Positions 18,352 to 28,391 are shown, counted from the first letter of the stretch. The stretch: 64,000 nt of DNA from Variovorax sp. IB41 (GCF_016405905.1 NZ_JAEFCB010000009.1:1-64000), one strand, 5' to 3'. Notes: generated by a model from the sequence alone, not told the origin. Numbers and translations are program-made.

Positions 18352-18764
18352 CGAACGACCTCATCCGCATCACCGCCGGGGGCCTCTGCTTCGTGGCGCA
18401 GACGAACCCCGACGCGCCGCTCACCGTGGCGGCCTTCCGCAAGCTGCTGCCTTATCGCCAGAAGCTCATCCACGTGCGCTGGAGCGGCGAAGGCTGCTGG
18501 GTGCCGCTGGGCGATTTCCAGTTGGGCGTGGGTTTCGAGAACCACACCAGCCACCCCTCGGTGGGCGACATCCTGTTCTACCCGGGCGGCTACAGCGAGA
18601 CCGAGATCATCCTGGCCTACGGCGCCTGCAGCTTCGCCAGCAAGATGGGCACGCTGGCGGGCAACCACTTCCTCACCATCGTCGAAGGACGGGAGCACTT
18701 GCGCGCGCTCGGCACCAAGGTGCTGTGGGAAGGCGCGCAGGACGTTCTCTTCGAAACCATCTGA
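18348..18764 (+). CDS. DUF3830 family protein
   Basis: A 138-residue cytoplasmic protein without signal peptide or membrane segment, recognised as DUF3830 from RITAGGLCFVAQ, LPYRQKLIHVRWSGEG, NHTSHPSVGDILFYPGG and FASKMGTLAGNHF. The family has a cyclophilin-like fold as far as I recall, with no reaction assigned. It tends to sit in catabolic operons with amidohydrolases and importers. Here ATG 18348 overlaps the permease stop (ATGA) and a receptor follows 20 bp later. The conserved His/Gly-rich loop NHTSHPSVGD could bind substrate. A small hydrolase or binding role for ureides would fit but is speculation. Confidence 0.85.
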   Translation: MTNDLIRITAGGLCFVAQTNPDAPLTVAAFRKLLPYRQKLIHVRWSGEGCWVPLGDFQLGVGFENHTSHPSVGDILFYPGGYSETEIILAYGACSFASKMGTLAGNHFLTIVEGREHLRALGTKVLWEGAQDVLFETI

Positions 18765-18784
18765 TCCACCCAAGGGAGCCTCGC

Positions 18785-19852
18785 ATGTCTTCTTCTCCAG
18801 TGTCCCGCCGCGCGGCGGTGGTCGCGGTGTCCGCCGCGTTGGGCGCATCGCTCGCGTTGCTCGCGGTGCGCGAAGCGCGCGCGCAGCCGCAGCCGCCGCT
18901 CACGCCCATCAAGTTCGTGCTCGACTGGAAGCTGCAGGGCATCCACGCCTGGTACTACCTCGCAGAAGACCGGGGCTACTTCGCGGCCGAGAAGCTCGCG
19001 GTGGCGATCGACCAGGGCGACGGCTCCGCGGCCACCGTGACCAAGGTGATGGCCGGCGCCTACGACGCGGGCTTCGGCGACGTCAACGCGATCGTGCAGA
19101 GCGCGGCCGCCAGGCCCGGCGCCGCGCCCGTGATGGTCTACATGGTCTACAACCGCGCGCCCTTCGCCCTCATCGTCAAGTCCGGCAGCCCGATCAGGAC
19201 GCTGAAGGACCTGGAGGGCCGCACGCTGGGGTCGCCTGCGGGTGGCGCCGCACTGCGCATGTTCCCGCTGATGGCGGCCAGGAGCGGCGTGGACGCGAGC
19301 AAGGTCAAGTGGACGAACATGGCGCCCAACCTGCAGGAGCAGATGCTGCTGAAGGACCATGTCGAAGGCTCGGCCGTGTTCTCGGTGACCAGCTACATGA
19401 ACCTGGTGGCGCAGGGCGTGGACCCGGACAAGGACATCCGCTGGTTCCACTACGCGGACCACGGCGTCGACCTGTACGGCAACGGCGTGGTGGTGTCGCG
19501 CCAGCTCCTGAAGGACAAGCCGCAGGCCGTGGCCGGGCTGGTGCGTGCCGTCAACAAGGCGGTGCGCGACACCGTGGCCGATCCCGACGCCGCCATTGCC
19601 GCGCTCATGAAGCGCGAGCCGCTGCTCAACGCGGCGCTGGAGAAGCGGCGGCTGCTCTACACGCTGCGCACCGTGATGCTGACACCCGAGGTCGCCGCCG
19701 CCGGCCTGGGCGACGTGAACGACGCGCGCATGGCGCGCGCGATCGGACAGGTGAAGGAGGCGTTCGACCTCGCGAGCGCGCCGGCCGCCGGCGAGGTGTT
19801 CGACCGGCGCTTCCTGCCGCCGCTGGCGGAGCGCAGAATCGCCGCGCCGTAG
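18785..19852 (+). CDS. NMT1/THI5-type ABC transporter substrate-binding protein (second of two)
   Basis: A 355-residue paralogue of the receptor at 12160, sharing the layout KFVLDWKLQGIHAWYYLAEDRGYF, IDQGDGSAATVTKV, AGFGDVNAI, TNMAPNLQEQML and the C-terminal AGEVFDRRFLP. The signal region (residues 1-34) contains paired arginines (VSRRAAVVAV) and could be Tat or Sec. A good Shine-Dalgarno (AAGGGAG) precedes ATG 18785. The ligand-pocket regions differ from the first receptor (YMVYNRAPFALIV against YMLYNTPPFTIVV), so the two may bind different but related rings. Confidence 0.85.
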   Translation: MSSSPVSRRAAVVAVSAALGASLALLAVREARAQPQPPLTPIKFVLDWKLQGIHAWYYLAEDRGYFAAEKLAVAIDQGDGSAATVTKVMAGAYDAGFGDVNAIVQSAAARPGAAPVMVYMVYNRAPFALIVKSGSPIRTLKDLEGRTLGSPAGGAALRMFPLMAARSGVDASKVKWTNMAPNLQEQMLLKDHVEGSAVFSVTSYMNLVAQGVDPDKDIRWFHYADHGVDLYGNGVVVSRQLLKDKPQAVAGLVRAVNKAVRDTVADPDAAIAALMKREPLLNAALEKRRLLYTLRTVMLTPEVAAAGLGDVNDARMARAIGQVKEAFDLASAPAAGEVFDRRFLPPLAERRIAAP

Positions 19853-19895
19853 GCCCAGGAACAGACACACGCAACCCGACGACGAAGGAAACGCC

Positions 19896-21413
19896 ATGCC
19901 CGCTGCGATGCACGAAGGCCCGATCGACTGCGCATGGCTGCTGGCCGATCCCGGCGCTGAGCCTGCGCAGTCCGACATGCGCATCGAACTGGCGGGCGAC
20001 CGCATCGGGTCGATCGCTCCACTGGCGCACAAAGCCGCCATCGGCACCGGCGGACCGCGCCTGCTCGCGCTGCCGGCGCTGGCCAACGCGCACGACCATG
20101 CACGCACTTTTCGCAGCGCCACGCTCGGCGCCTTCGGCCAACCGCTGGAAAGCTGGCTGCCGTTCCTGGGCGTGGTGCCGGGCATGGACCCCTACCTGTG
20201 CGCCGCGACTTCGTTCGCGCGTTCGGCGCGGCACGGCGTCGCGAACCTGATGGTCCACTACACGCGCGTGCAGGGCGGCATGGCCTATGCCGACGAAGCC
20301 GAGGCGGTGGCGCGCGCGGCTCGCGATGTCGGCGTGCGCATCGGTTTCGCAATCGCGATGCGCGACCGTCATGGCATCGCCTACTGCGACGACGCGGCCG
20401 TGCTGTCCGCGCTGCGCCCGGGCATTCGCGACGCGGTGGCCGAACGGCTCGCGGTGAAGCCGGTGGCGCCCGCGCAGCAACTCGCACTGGTCGAGGAGGT
20501 CGCGCGCAGGATAGAGCAGGGCGGCCACGGCGGGCATGTGACCGTGCAGTACGGCCCGACCGGGGTGCAGTGGTGCAGCACGCCGCTGCTCGAAGCCATC
20601 GCGCAGGCCTCTGCCGACACGGGCCGCCCGGTCCACATGCATCTGCTCGAGACGCGCTACCAGCGCGACTGGGCCGATGCCAACCACCCCGGCGGCATCG
20701 TTCGTTTTCTGGACGACATCGGCCTGCTCACGCCGCGCCTCACGCTCGCGCATTGCGCCTGGGCGCGGCCGGAAGAGTTGGCGCTGATCGCCGAGCGCGG
20801 CGCGACGATCGCGGTCAACACCAGCTCCAACCTGGGCCTGAAGTCGGGCATCGCGCCGGTGCCCGAGATGCTCAAGCACGGTTGCCGCGTGGCCATGGGC
20901 CTGGACGGCATGGCCTTCGACGAAGACGACGACGCGTTGCGCGAGATGCGGCTGGCTTATTCGCTGCACCGCGGCTGGGGCTACGACACCACGATGACGC
21001 GCGAGCAGCTCTGGGCCTTCGCCTCCGGCAACGGCCCGCGCAGCGTGCGTGGTGGGCTGGCCCGGGGCGGGCGCATCGAGCCCGGTGCGCCGGCCGACAT
21101 GGTGCTGCTGGACTGGGACGCGCTCGACGACGACGCGCTCTTTGCGGAGACCGACCCGCTCGACCTGCTGCTGGCGCGCGGCAACGGCAGCCATATCGCC
21201 AAGGTGCTGGTCGGCGGGCGCATGGTGGTCGACGGGGGCCGCGTGCTGGGGATCGACGAGCCAGCGCTGCGCGCCGAGCTGCTGGCGCGCATGCGCGCAG
21301 CGCTGGCGGCCGATGCCGGCGGCGCCCTGTCGTGGCGCGAGACCGTCAAGGCGCTGGCTGACGACCTCGGGCCGTTCTACCGCAGCGGGCGCATCGGCGG
21401 CTGCTGCGGCTAG
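19896..21413 (+). CDS. Amidohydrolase of the cytosine deaminase / ATZ-TRZ type
   Basis: A 505-residue metal-dependent amidohydrolase. Ligands are the HDH of LANAHDHART near residue 65, His in HMHLLET near 250, His in LAHCAWA near 287 and Asp in GLDGMAFDED near 335; the Glu of HLLET is the usual proton shuttle of deaminases. The family includes cytosine deaminase, guanine deaminase and triazine deaminases (AtzB/AtzC/TrzA), so it could deaminate an aminopyrimidine or amino-triazine before ring opening. AAGGA 7 bases upstream supports ATG 19896. It is the last gene of the operon, 43 bp after the second receptor; the convergent exonuclease gene ends 16 bp later. Confidence 0.82.
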   Translation: MPAAMHEGPIDCAWLLADPGAEPAQSDMRIELAGDRIGSIAPLAHKAAIGTGGPRLLALPALANAHDHARTFRSATLGAFGQPLESWLPFLGVVPGMDPYLCAATSFARSARHGVANLMVHYTRVQGGMAYADEAEAVARAARDVGVRIGFAIAMRDRHGIAYCDDAAVLSALRPGIRDAVAERLAVKPVAPAQQLALVEEVARRIEQGGHGGHVTVQYGPTGVQWCSTPLLEAIAQASADTGRPVHMHLLETRYQRDWADANHPGGIVRFLDDIGLLTPRLTLAHCAWARPEELALIAERGATIAVNTSSNLGLKSGIAPVPEMLKHGCRVAMGLDGMAFDEDDDALREMRLAYSLHRGWGYDTTMTREQLWAFASGNGPRSVRGGLARGGRIEPGAPADMVLLDWDALDDDALFAETDPLDLLLARGNGSHIAKVLVGGRMVVDGGRVLGIDEPALRAELLARMRAALAADAGGALSWRETVKALADDLGPFYRSGRIGGCCG

Positions 21414-21429
21414 CGCGGCTGGCTTTCCT

Positions 21430-22233
21430 CTACAGCGTGAAGTCGTAGTCCACCGTGATCGGCGCGTGGTCGCTGAACTTGATGGTCTTGTAGATCGCTT
21501 CGGTGCGCGCGAGCGCGGCGGTCTTCGGCGTGGCCAGGTGATAGTCCAGCCGCCACCCCACGTTGTTCGCATAGGCTTGGCCGCGGTTGCTCCACCAGGT
21601 GTAGGCCTCGGCGGTGGTGTCGGGCTTGAGCATGCGGTAGACGTCCACCAGGCCCGCGCCCTCGGCGCCGGCGTCCAGCAGCTTCGTCATCCAGGCGCGC
21701 TCCTCGGGCAGGAAGCCGCTGTTCTTCTGGTTGCCGCGCCAGTTCTTCAGGTCGATCTCCTTGTGGGCGATGTTGATGTCGCCGCACAGCACGAACTCGC
21801 GCTCTTTCTTGAGTGCGATGAGGTACGGAAAGAAGCCCTTGAGGAAGCGGAACTTGGCCTGCTGCCGCTCCTCGCCCGAGCTGCCGCTCGGGAAGTAGCA
21901 GCTGATGACCGAGAACTTGCGCTCCGGCGTGTCGAAGCGCAGTTCGAGGTAGCGGCCCTCGGCGTCGAACTCGGCATCGCCCCAGCCCACGATGACCTGG
22001 CTCGGCGCATGCTTGGTGTAGATCGCGGTGCCGGCGTAGCCTTTCTTCTCGGCGAAGTGGAAGTGACCCTTCAGGCCCGCCATTTCCTCGAAGCGGCCTT
22101 CGATGTCGCTCGCCTGGACCCGGATCTCCTGCATGCAAATACAATCCGGCGCAAGTTCGGCCACCCAATCGGCGACGCCCTTGGTGGCCGCCGAACGCAG
22201 GCCATTGAGATTGAGACTGGTCAGTTTGAACAC
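21430..22233 (-). CDS. xth: Exodeoxyribonuclease III
   Basis: A 267-residue AP endonuclease/3'-5' exonuclease for base-excision repair, of normal family length. Seen: LTSLNLNGLRS at the N-terminus, the catalytic Glu in CMQEIRVQ near 35, GYAGTAIYTK near 66, the Asp/Asn pair in CGDINIAHKEID near 150 and the C-terminal SDHAPITVDY. The start is taken as GTG 22233, giving the usual (V)FKLTSLNLNG N-terminus; the longer reading to 22344 enters pyrE and looks like antisense sequence. The start lies only 13 bp from the divergent pyrE start. Confidence 0.93.
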   Translation of the reverse strand: MFKLTSLNLNGLRSAATKGVADWVAELAPDCICMQEIRVQASDIEGRFEEMAGLKGHFHFAEKKGYAGTAIYTKHAPSQVIVGWGDAEFDAEGRYLELRFDTPERKFSVISCYFPSGSSGEERQQAKFRFLKGFFPYLIALKKEREFVLCGDINIAHKEIDLKNWRGNQKNSGFLPEERAWMTKLLDAGAEGAGLVDVYRMLKPDTTAEAYTWWSNRGQAYANNVGWRLDYHLATPKTAALARTEAIYKTIKFSDHAPITVDYDFTL

Positions 22234-22246
22234 AAGGAATTTCCCG

Positions 22247-22930
22247 ATGGCTGTAGATGGTGAAAAAAGCAGCGCGGTGGCGCAGGACTTCGTCCAGTTC
22301 GCGCTCGACGCCGGCGTGCTGCGCTTCGGCGAGTTCAAGACCAAGGCCGGGCGGATGAGCCCTTACTTCTTCAATTCGGGGCTCTTCGACGACGGCGCCA
22401 AGATCGCGCGGCTCGCGGGATTCTATGCAGACCGGCTCGTCGAGAGCGGCCTGGAATTCGACATGATCTTCGGCCCCGCCTACAAGGGCATCCCGCTGGG
22501 CGCCACGGTGGCCGCCGAGCTGGCCCGGCGCGGCCGCAACTACCCCTTTGCCTACAACCGCAAGGAAGCCAAGGCGCACGGCGAGGGCGGCAACCTGGTG
22601 GGCGCGCCGCTCAAGGGCCGCGTGCTGATCGTCGATGACGTGATGTCCGCTGGTACCGCGGTGCGCGAATCGATCGCCGCGATCGAGGCCGCGGGCGCCA
22701 CGCCGCACGCCGTGGCCATTGCCCTCGACCGGCAGGAAAAGGCCACCGAGAACGGCGTCGATGTGGACCACAGCGCTGTGCAGTACGTGCGCAACCAGCT
22801 GGGCCTTTCGGTGATCGCGATTGCCACGCTGGACGATCTGCTGAGCTTCCTCTCGGGGAATGCCGCCGCCGATCTGGGCGCGCACCGCGAGCGCGTGCTG
22901 GCTTACCGCGCGCGCTACGGCGCCCACTGA
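22247..22930 (+). CDS. pyrE: Orotate phosphoribosyltransferase
   Basis: A 227-residue enzyme that adds PRPP ribose-phosphate to orotate in pyrimidine synthesis. The PRPP-binding motif VLIVDDVMSAGTA lies near residue 125, with GPAYKGIPLG near 73 and FNRKEAKAHGEGG-type loop (AYNRKEAKAHGEGG) near 100. ATG 22247 is chosen over the 48-codon longer reading, which runs antisense through xth. It is a housekeeping gene and not evidently connected with the ureide operon upstream, although the proximity is notable. A DUF4124 gene follows after 11 bp. Confidence 0.95.
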   Translation: MAVDGEKSSAVAQDFVQFALDAGVLRFGEFKTKAGRMSPYFFNSGLFDDGAKIARLAGFYADRLVESGLEFDMIFGPAYKGIPLGATVAAELARRGRNYPFAYNRKEAKAHGEGGNLVGAPLKGRVLIVDDVMSAGTAVRESIAAIEAAGATPHAVAIALDRQEKATENGVDVDHSAVQYVRNQLGLSVIAIATLDDLLSFLSGNAAADLGAHRERVLAYRARYGAH

Positions 22931-22941
22931 GGATCGCAGCA

Positions 22942-23634
22942 ATGCGTATACGCGATCACGGCAAGCCCGTCCGCCTGCTGGCGGCGGCATCGTTTCTCCT
23001 GGCGAGCCTCGCCCTCTGCGGCGCCGTGCATGCACAGGGCAAGGATGCACCCGCCGGCGGCATCTACACCTGCACCGACGCGCAAGGCCGCACGCTCACG
23101 GCGGACCGTCCGATCGCTGCCTGCAGCGACCGCGAGCAGCGCGAGCTGAGCCCGAGCGGCCTCACGCGCCGCAAGATCGAACCCACGTATTCGGCGCGCG
23201 AGATGGCCGAGCGCGAAGACCGCGCGCGCGAAGCCGCCGTGCAGGCCGCCAAGGCGACCGATGAGCGCCGTCGCGAGCGCGCGCTGCTCGTGCGATACCC
23301 GAGCGCCGCCTCGCACGACCGCGAGCGCAACCAGGCGCTGTCGCAGGTCGATGCGGTGATCCAGGCGGCGCAAAAGCGCATTGCCGAACTGGCCGACGAC
23401 CGCAAGAAGATCGACGAGGAGCTCGAGTTCTACAAGGCCGACACGAGCAAGGCGCCGGGCGCCACGCGCCGCAAGTTCGAAGACAACACGCAGAGCATGG
23501 CGGTGCAGAACCGCTTCATCGCCGAGCAGGAAGAAGAGAAGAAGCGCGTGAATGCGCGCTTCGATGAAGAGCGCGCGCGTTTGAAGCCGCTCTGGGGTCC
23601 GGCCCCGAGCACGGCCGCCGCGGCGCCGCGCTGA
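22942..23634 (+). CDS. DUF4124 domain-containing exported protein
   Basis: A 230-residue protein with a signal peptide (residues 1-32, cleavage near VHAQG) and an N-terminal DUF4124 domain (GGIYTCTDAQGRTLTADRPIAACSDREQREL, given here as separate motifs IYTCTDAQG and TADRPI with two cysteines). The rest, residues 75-215, is highly charged and predicted by eye as a long helix or coiled coil (EREDRAREAAVQAAKA, EEEKKRVNARFDEERARLK). It is probably periplasmic and structural; no function is known. It may be co-transcribed with pyrE (11-bp gap). An 8-bp stem follows its stop. Confidence 0.8.
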   Translation: MRIRDHGKPVRLLAAASFLLASLALCGAVHAQGKDAPAGGIYTCTDAQGRTLTADRPIAACSDREQRELSPSGLTRRKIEPTYSAREMAEREDRAREAAVQAAKATDERRRERALLVRYPSAASHDRERNQALSQVDAVIQAAQKRIAELADDRKKIDEELEFYKADTSKAPGATRRKFEDNTQSMAVQNRFIAEQEEEKKRVNARFDEERARLKPLWGPAPSTAAAAPR

Positions 23635-23639
23635 ACCCG

Positions 23640-23660
23640 CCGGGGCCGCATTGGCCCCGG
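23640..23660. terminator. Stem-loop between convergent DUF4124 and gatB genes
   Basis: CCGGGGCC (23640-23647) and GGCCCCGG (23653-23660) form a perfect 8-bp GC stem with a 5-base loop, placed exactly in the 39-bp gap of two convergent genes. There is no run of T on either side, so it would be an atypical bidirectional terminator. Confidence 0.45.
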
Positions 23661-23673
23661 GGTTCGTCGATCG

Positions 23674-25260
23674 TCAGCCCAGCTTGGCTTTCAGCAGTTC
23701 GGTGACCTGCGCCGGATTGGCCTTGCCGCCGCTGGCTTTCATCACCTGGCCCACGAGGCCGTTCAGCGCCTTTTCCTTGCCGGCGCGGTACTCGTCCACG
23801 TTCTTCTGGTTCTTGGCGATGACCTCGTCCAGGATCGCGTCGAGCGCGCCGGTGTCGGCCATCGGCTTCAGGTCCTTGGCTTCGATGATCGCGTCGACAT
23901 CGCTGCCTTCGCCGGTCCAGAGTGCGTCGAACACCTGGCGCGCCGCAGTTGGCGCAATGCTCGCGGACCCAAGCCTCAACAGAAGCGCGGCCAGCAGCGT
24001 GGCCGAGACGGGCGTCGATCCGAAGTTAAGTTCCGCGTCGTTGAGCCGGCGAGCAACCTCGTTCATCGCCCACGCAATCCCGATGCGGTACATCTCGAAT
24101 TGAGCGACTTGATCCTGAATGAACGGTGCTGAATAGCGACGCTCATCGTATTTGATGAACTGCGCACGATATGGCGCGAGATCATCGATCGTCAGTGCCG
24201 CATTCAATTCGCGGATGTATGTGTAGGTCTCGTAGTCCCGTGTAGCAAACGCTGCCTCATAGGGCGTGTAGAAAAACTGGGTTTGCAGCCGCGCGGCGGC
24301 AACATCTGGCAGCTCGGGCATCTCGCTGCGCACGCGCTCGATCCAGTCGGCCGCGATCACCAGCGGCGGCAGGTCCGGATCGGGAAAGTAGCGGTAGTCG
24401 GCCGAGTCTTCCTTCGCACGCATCGCGCGCGTCTCGCCGGTGTCGGGGTTGAAGAGCACCGTGGCCTGTTCGATCTGGCGGCCGTCTTCGATTTCTTCGA
24501 TCTGCCAGCGGATCTCGTAGTCGATCGCCTGCTGCATGAACTTGAAGCTGTTGAGGTTCTTGATCTCGCGCCGCGTGCCGAGTTTTTCGCCGGGCTTGCG
24601 CACCGACACGTTGGCGTCGCAGCGAAAGCTGCCTTCCTGCATGTTGCCGTCGCAGATGCCGATCCACGTCACGATCTTGTGCAGCTCCTTCGCATAGGCC
24701 ACGGCCTCGGCGGTGGAGCGCATGTCGGGCTCGGTCACGATTTCCAGCAGCGGCGTGCCGGCGCGGTTCAGGTCGATGCCGCTCTGGCCGATGAAGTCCT
24801 CGTGCAGCGACTTGCCCGCGTCTTCCTCGAGGTGCGCGCGCACGAGGCGCACGGTCTTCTTCTCCTCGCCGAGGAAGAACGACACCGAGCCGCCCTGCAC
24901 GACCGGGATCTCGAACTGGCTGATCTGGTAGCCCTTGGGCAGGTCGGGGTAGAAGTAGTTCTTGCGCGCGAATACGCTGCGCGGCGCGACATGCGAGCCG
25001 AGCGCCAGGCCCAGCTTGATGGCGCGTTCGACCGCGCCCTTGTTCATCACCGGCAGCGTGCCGGGGAGCGCGAGGTCCACCGCGCAGGCCTGCGTGTTGG
25101 GCTCGGCGCCGAAGGCGGTGGAGGCGCGGCTGAAGATCTTGCTCGCGGTCGAGAGTTGCGCGTGCGTCTCGAAGCCGATGATGACTTCATAGCCGCGCAC
25201 GAGCGGGCCGGTCGGGCGGCCTTGTTGCTGTGCTTCGAAGGTGTTCACGGTCTCGCTCAT
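23674..25260 (-). CDS. gatB: Asp-tRNA(Asn)/Glu-tRNA(Gln) amidotransferase subunit B, with an atypical internal segment
   Basis: A 528-residue GatB, the kinase/transamidase-partner subunit that makes Gln- or Asn-tRNA. Canonical blocks are clear: [20 protein letters not shown] near 24, [15 protein letters not shown] near 58, [16 protein letters not shown], the zinc-site type [17 protein letters not shown] near 202 and the tail [16 protein letters not shown]. Residues about 323-400 (24060-24290) are unlike the usual GatB helical domain, are rich in Tyr/Phe, and are coded at about 52% GC by hand count against about 67% in flanking lines. The protein is also longer than the usual 475-500. The frame stays open, so it is probably functional. 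Confidence 0.9.
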   Translation of the reverse strand: MSETVNTFEAQQQGRPTGPLVRGYEVIIGFETHAQLSTASKIFSRASTAFGAEPNTQACAVDLALPGTLPVMNKGAVERAIKLGLALGSHVAPRSVFARKNYFYPDLPKGYQISQFEIPVVQGGSVSFFLGEEKKTVRLVRAHLEEDAGKSLHEDFIGQSGIDLNRAGTPLLEIVTEPDMRSTAEAVAYAKELHKIVTWIGICDGNMQEGSFRCDANVSVRKPGEKLGTRREIKNLNSFKFMQQAIDYEIRWQIEEIEDGRQIEQATVLFNPDTGETRAMRAKEDSADYRYFPDPDLPPLVIAADWIERVRSEMPELPDVAAARLQTQFFYTPYEAAFATRDYETYTYIRELNAALTIDDLAPYRAQFIKYDERRYSAPFIQDQVAQFEMYRIGIAWAMNEVARRLNDAELNFGSTPVSATLLAALLLRLGSASIAPTAARQVFDALWTGEGSDVDAIIEAKDLKPMADTGALDAILDEVIAKNQKNVDEYRAGKEKALNGLVGQVMKASGGKANPAQVTELLKAKLG

Positions 25261-25261
25261 T

Positions 25262-26749
25262 TCAGAAGCCCTCCGGCGTGCGCGTGTGCCAGTCGGTGGC
25301 TTGCTGAAAGCGGTGGGCTGCGTTGAGCAGCTTGGCTTCGCCGAAGTAGTTGCCGATCAGCTGCAGGCCCACGGGCATGCCGCTGTCAAAGCCGGCGGGC
25401 ACGCTCATGCCCGGGAGGCCTGCCAGCGATGCGGGCAGCGTGAAGATGTCGGCGAGGTAGTCAGCCACCGGATCGTCGCCGTGCTCGCCGATCTTCCATG
25501 CGGTGGTCGGCGCGGCGGGGCCGGCGATCACGTCGCATTGCTTCAATGCCTGCTGGAAGTCGTCCGCGATCATGCGGCGCACCTTCTGCGCCTGCAGGTA
25601 ATACGCGTCGTAGTAGCCGTGCGAGAGCACGTAGGTGCCGATCATGATGCGGCGCTTGACTTCGTCGCCGAAGCCTTCGGCGCGCGTGCGTTCGTACATG
25701 TCGGACAGGTCCTTGTACTGCTTCGCGCGATGCCCGAACTTCACGCCGTCGAAACGGCTCAGGTTGCTCGACGCTTCTGCAGCCGCGAGGATGTAGTACA
25801 CGGGAATCGACAGCTCGGTGCGCGGCAGCGACACCTCGACGCGCCTGGCGCCGAGCTTCTCGTACTGGGCGAGCGCCGCGTCGATCGCGGCGCGCACGCC
25901 GGGTGCCACGCCTTCGCCGAAGAACTCCTTCGGCACGCCGATGCGCAGGCCCTCGAGCGAGTCGTTCAGCGAGCGGCCGAAGTCTTCGGCGGGCTTGTCG
26001 ATGGAGGTCGAGTCGCGATCGAGGTCGGGGCCGCAGAAGGCCGACAGCAGCAGCGCGCAGTCTTCCGCCGAGCGCGCCATCGGGCCGGCCTGATCGAGGC
26101 TCGACGCGAAGGCCACCATGCCGTAGCGCGAGGCGCGGCCGTAGGTCGGCTTGATGCCGGTCACGCCGCAGAACGAGGCGGGCTGGCGGATCGAGCCGCC
26201 GGTGTCGGTGCCGGTGGCCGCGGGGGCCAGGCGCGCGGCGACGGCCGCGGCGCTCGCGCCCGAGGAGCCGCCCGGAATGCGCTCGCGGTTCCATGGGTTC
26301 TGCACCGGCACGGCCTTGTCGTGGCCCACGGCGGGCACGGCGACGTTCTCGTTGGCCGAGCCCATCGCGAACTCGTCGCAGCTCAACTTGCCCAGCGTGA
26401 CCGCGCCGGCCTCGGCCAGGCGGCGCACCACGGTCGCGTCGAAGGGCGAGCGGTAGCCCGCGAGCATCCTGGAGCCGGCGGTGGTGGCGAAATCGGTGGT
26501 GACGAAGATGTCCTTGTGCGCGATCGGCACGCCGGCCAATGCCGGGGCGTTGCCTGCGGCGAGGAGCGCGTCGGCCTTGCGGGCCTGGGCGAGGGTGACT
26601 TCTTCGTTCACATCGACGAAGGTGCCGAGCGATTCGTGGGCCTTCATGCGCCCGAGGAACGCCTCGGAGGCTTCGACGGCCGAGACCTTGCGTTCGGCCA
26701 ATGCCTTGGCCAGGGCGACCACGCCCATCTGGTGCAGTTCGCCGCTCAT
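25262..26749 (-). CDS. gatA: Asp-tRNA(Asn)/Glu-tRNA(Gln) amidotransferase subunit A
   Basis: A 495-residue amidase-signature enzyme that frees ammonia from glutamine for tRNA amidation. The Ser-cisSer-Lys triad is visible: Lys79 (PIAHKD), Ser162 (IPGGSSGAS) and Ser186 ([12 protein letters not shown]). Length is normal. It overlaps gatC by 4 bp and is followed by gatB after 1 bp, the standard gatCAB operon. Confidence 0.95.
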   Translation of the reverse strand: MSGELHQMGVVALAKALAERKVSAVEASEAFLGRMKAHESLGTFVDVNEEVTLAQARKADALLAAGNAPALAGVPIAHKDIFVTTDFATTAGSRMLAGYRSPFDATVVRRLAEAGAVTLGKLSCDEFAMGSANENVAVPAVGHDKAVPVQNPWNRERIPGGSSGASAAAVAARLAPAATGTDTGGSIRQPASFCGVTGIKPTYGRASRYGMVAFASSLDQAGPMARSAEDCALLLSAFCGPDLDRDSTSIDKPAEDFGRSLNDSLEGLRIGVPKEFFGEGVAPGVRAAIDAALAQYEKLGARRVEVSLPRTELSIPVYYILAAAEASSNLSRFDGVKFGHRAKQYKDLSDMYERTRAEGFGDEVKRRIMIGTYVLSHGYYDAYYLQAQKVRRMIADDFQQALKQCDVIAGPAAPTTAWKIGEHGDDPVADYLADIFTLPASLAGLPGMSVPAGFDSGMPVGLQLIGNYFGEAKLLNAAHRFQQATDWHTRTPEGF

Positions 26750-27048
26750 TGCTCGATCACCTTGGGCACGAGGAAAAGGCCGGCTTCGACGGCCGGGGCG
26801 CTCTTCTGGTTGGCCTCGCGGTTGTTGGGTTCGCTCACCACGTCGTCGCGCAGGCGCAGCGTGATGTCCTCGATCGCGGCCACCGGATGGGCCAGGGGCT
26901 CGATGCCCGTGGTGTCGACCGAACGCATGCGTTCGACCAGGTCGAAGAAGCCATTGATCTGGCTGAGCATGCGCTCGCTTTCGTCGGAAGCGAGTTGCAG
27001 CCGCGCCAGGGAGGCGATGCGGGCGATATCTGAAGCGTCAAGGGACAT
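26746..27048 (-). CDS. gatC: Asp-tRNA(Asn)/Glu-tRNA(Gln) amidotransferase subunit C
   Basis: A 100-residue GatC that wraps around and stabilises the GatA-GatB interface. The pattern [13 protein letters not shown] at residues 7-19, the [25 protein letters not shown] block and the C-terminal FLVPKVIEQ are typical. It is first in gatCAB, transcribed away from mreB. Confidence 0.94.
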   Translation of the reverse strand: MSLDASDIARIASLARLQLASDESERMLSQINGFFDLVERMRSVDTTGIEPLAHPVAAIEDITLRLRDDVVSEPNNREANQKSAPAVEAGLFLVPKVIEQ

Positions 27049-28305
<1,257 letters not shown>

Positions 28306-28324
28306 AAGGCGAAAGCCATCATCG

Positions 28325-28355
28325 GCCGGCCTCTGCTTGCATAGGCCGGCTTTTT
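28325..28355 (+). terminator. Rho-independent terminator/attenuator after mreB
   Basis: GCCGGCCT (28325-28332) pairs perfectly with AGGCCGGC (28343-28350) around a 10-base loop, followed directly by TTTTT. It lies 20 bp after the mreB stop and 37 bp before mreC. In an operon whose products are needed in unequal amounts it may act as a partial terminator. Confidence 0.8.
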
Positions 28356-28391
28356 GTTATTTGATTCCGCACCACCGCCGGGTCTGAATTC

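Noticed and set aside
19626..21572. 648-codon open frame on the minus strand across the amidohydrolase gene
   Set aside because: Antisense to an amidohydrolase with all metal ligands; no domain and no plausible start.
23674..25260. gatB as a frameshifted pseudogene
   Set aside because: The odd segment stays in frame and canonical GatB sequence resumes after it; a local replacement explains it better.
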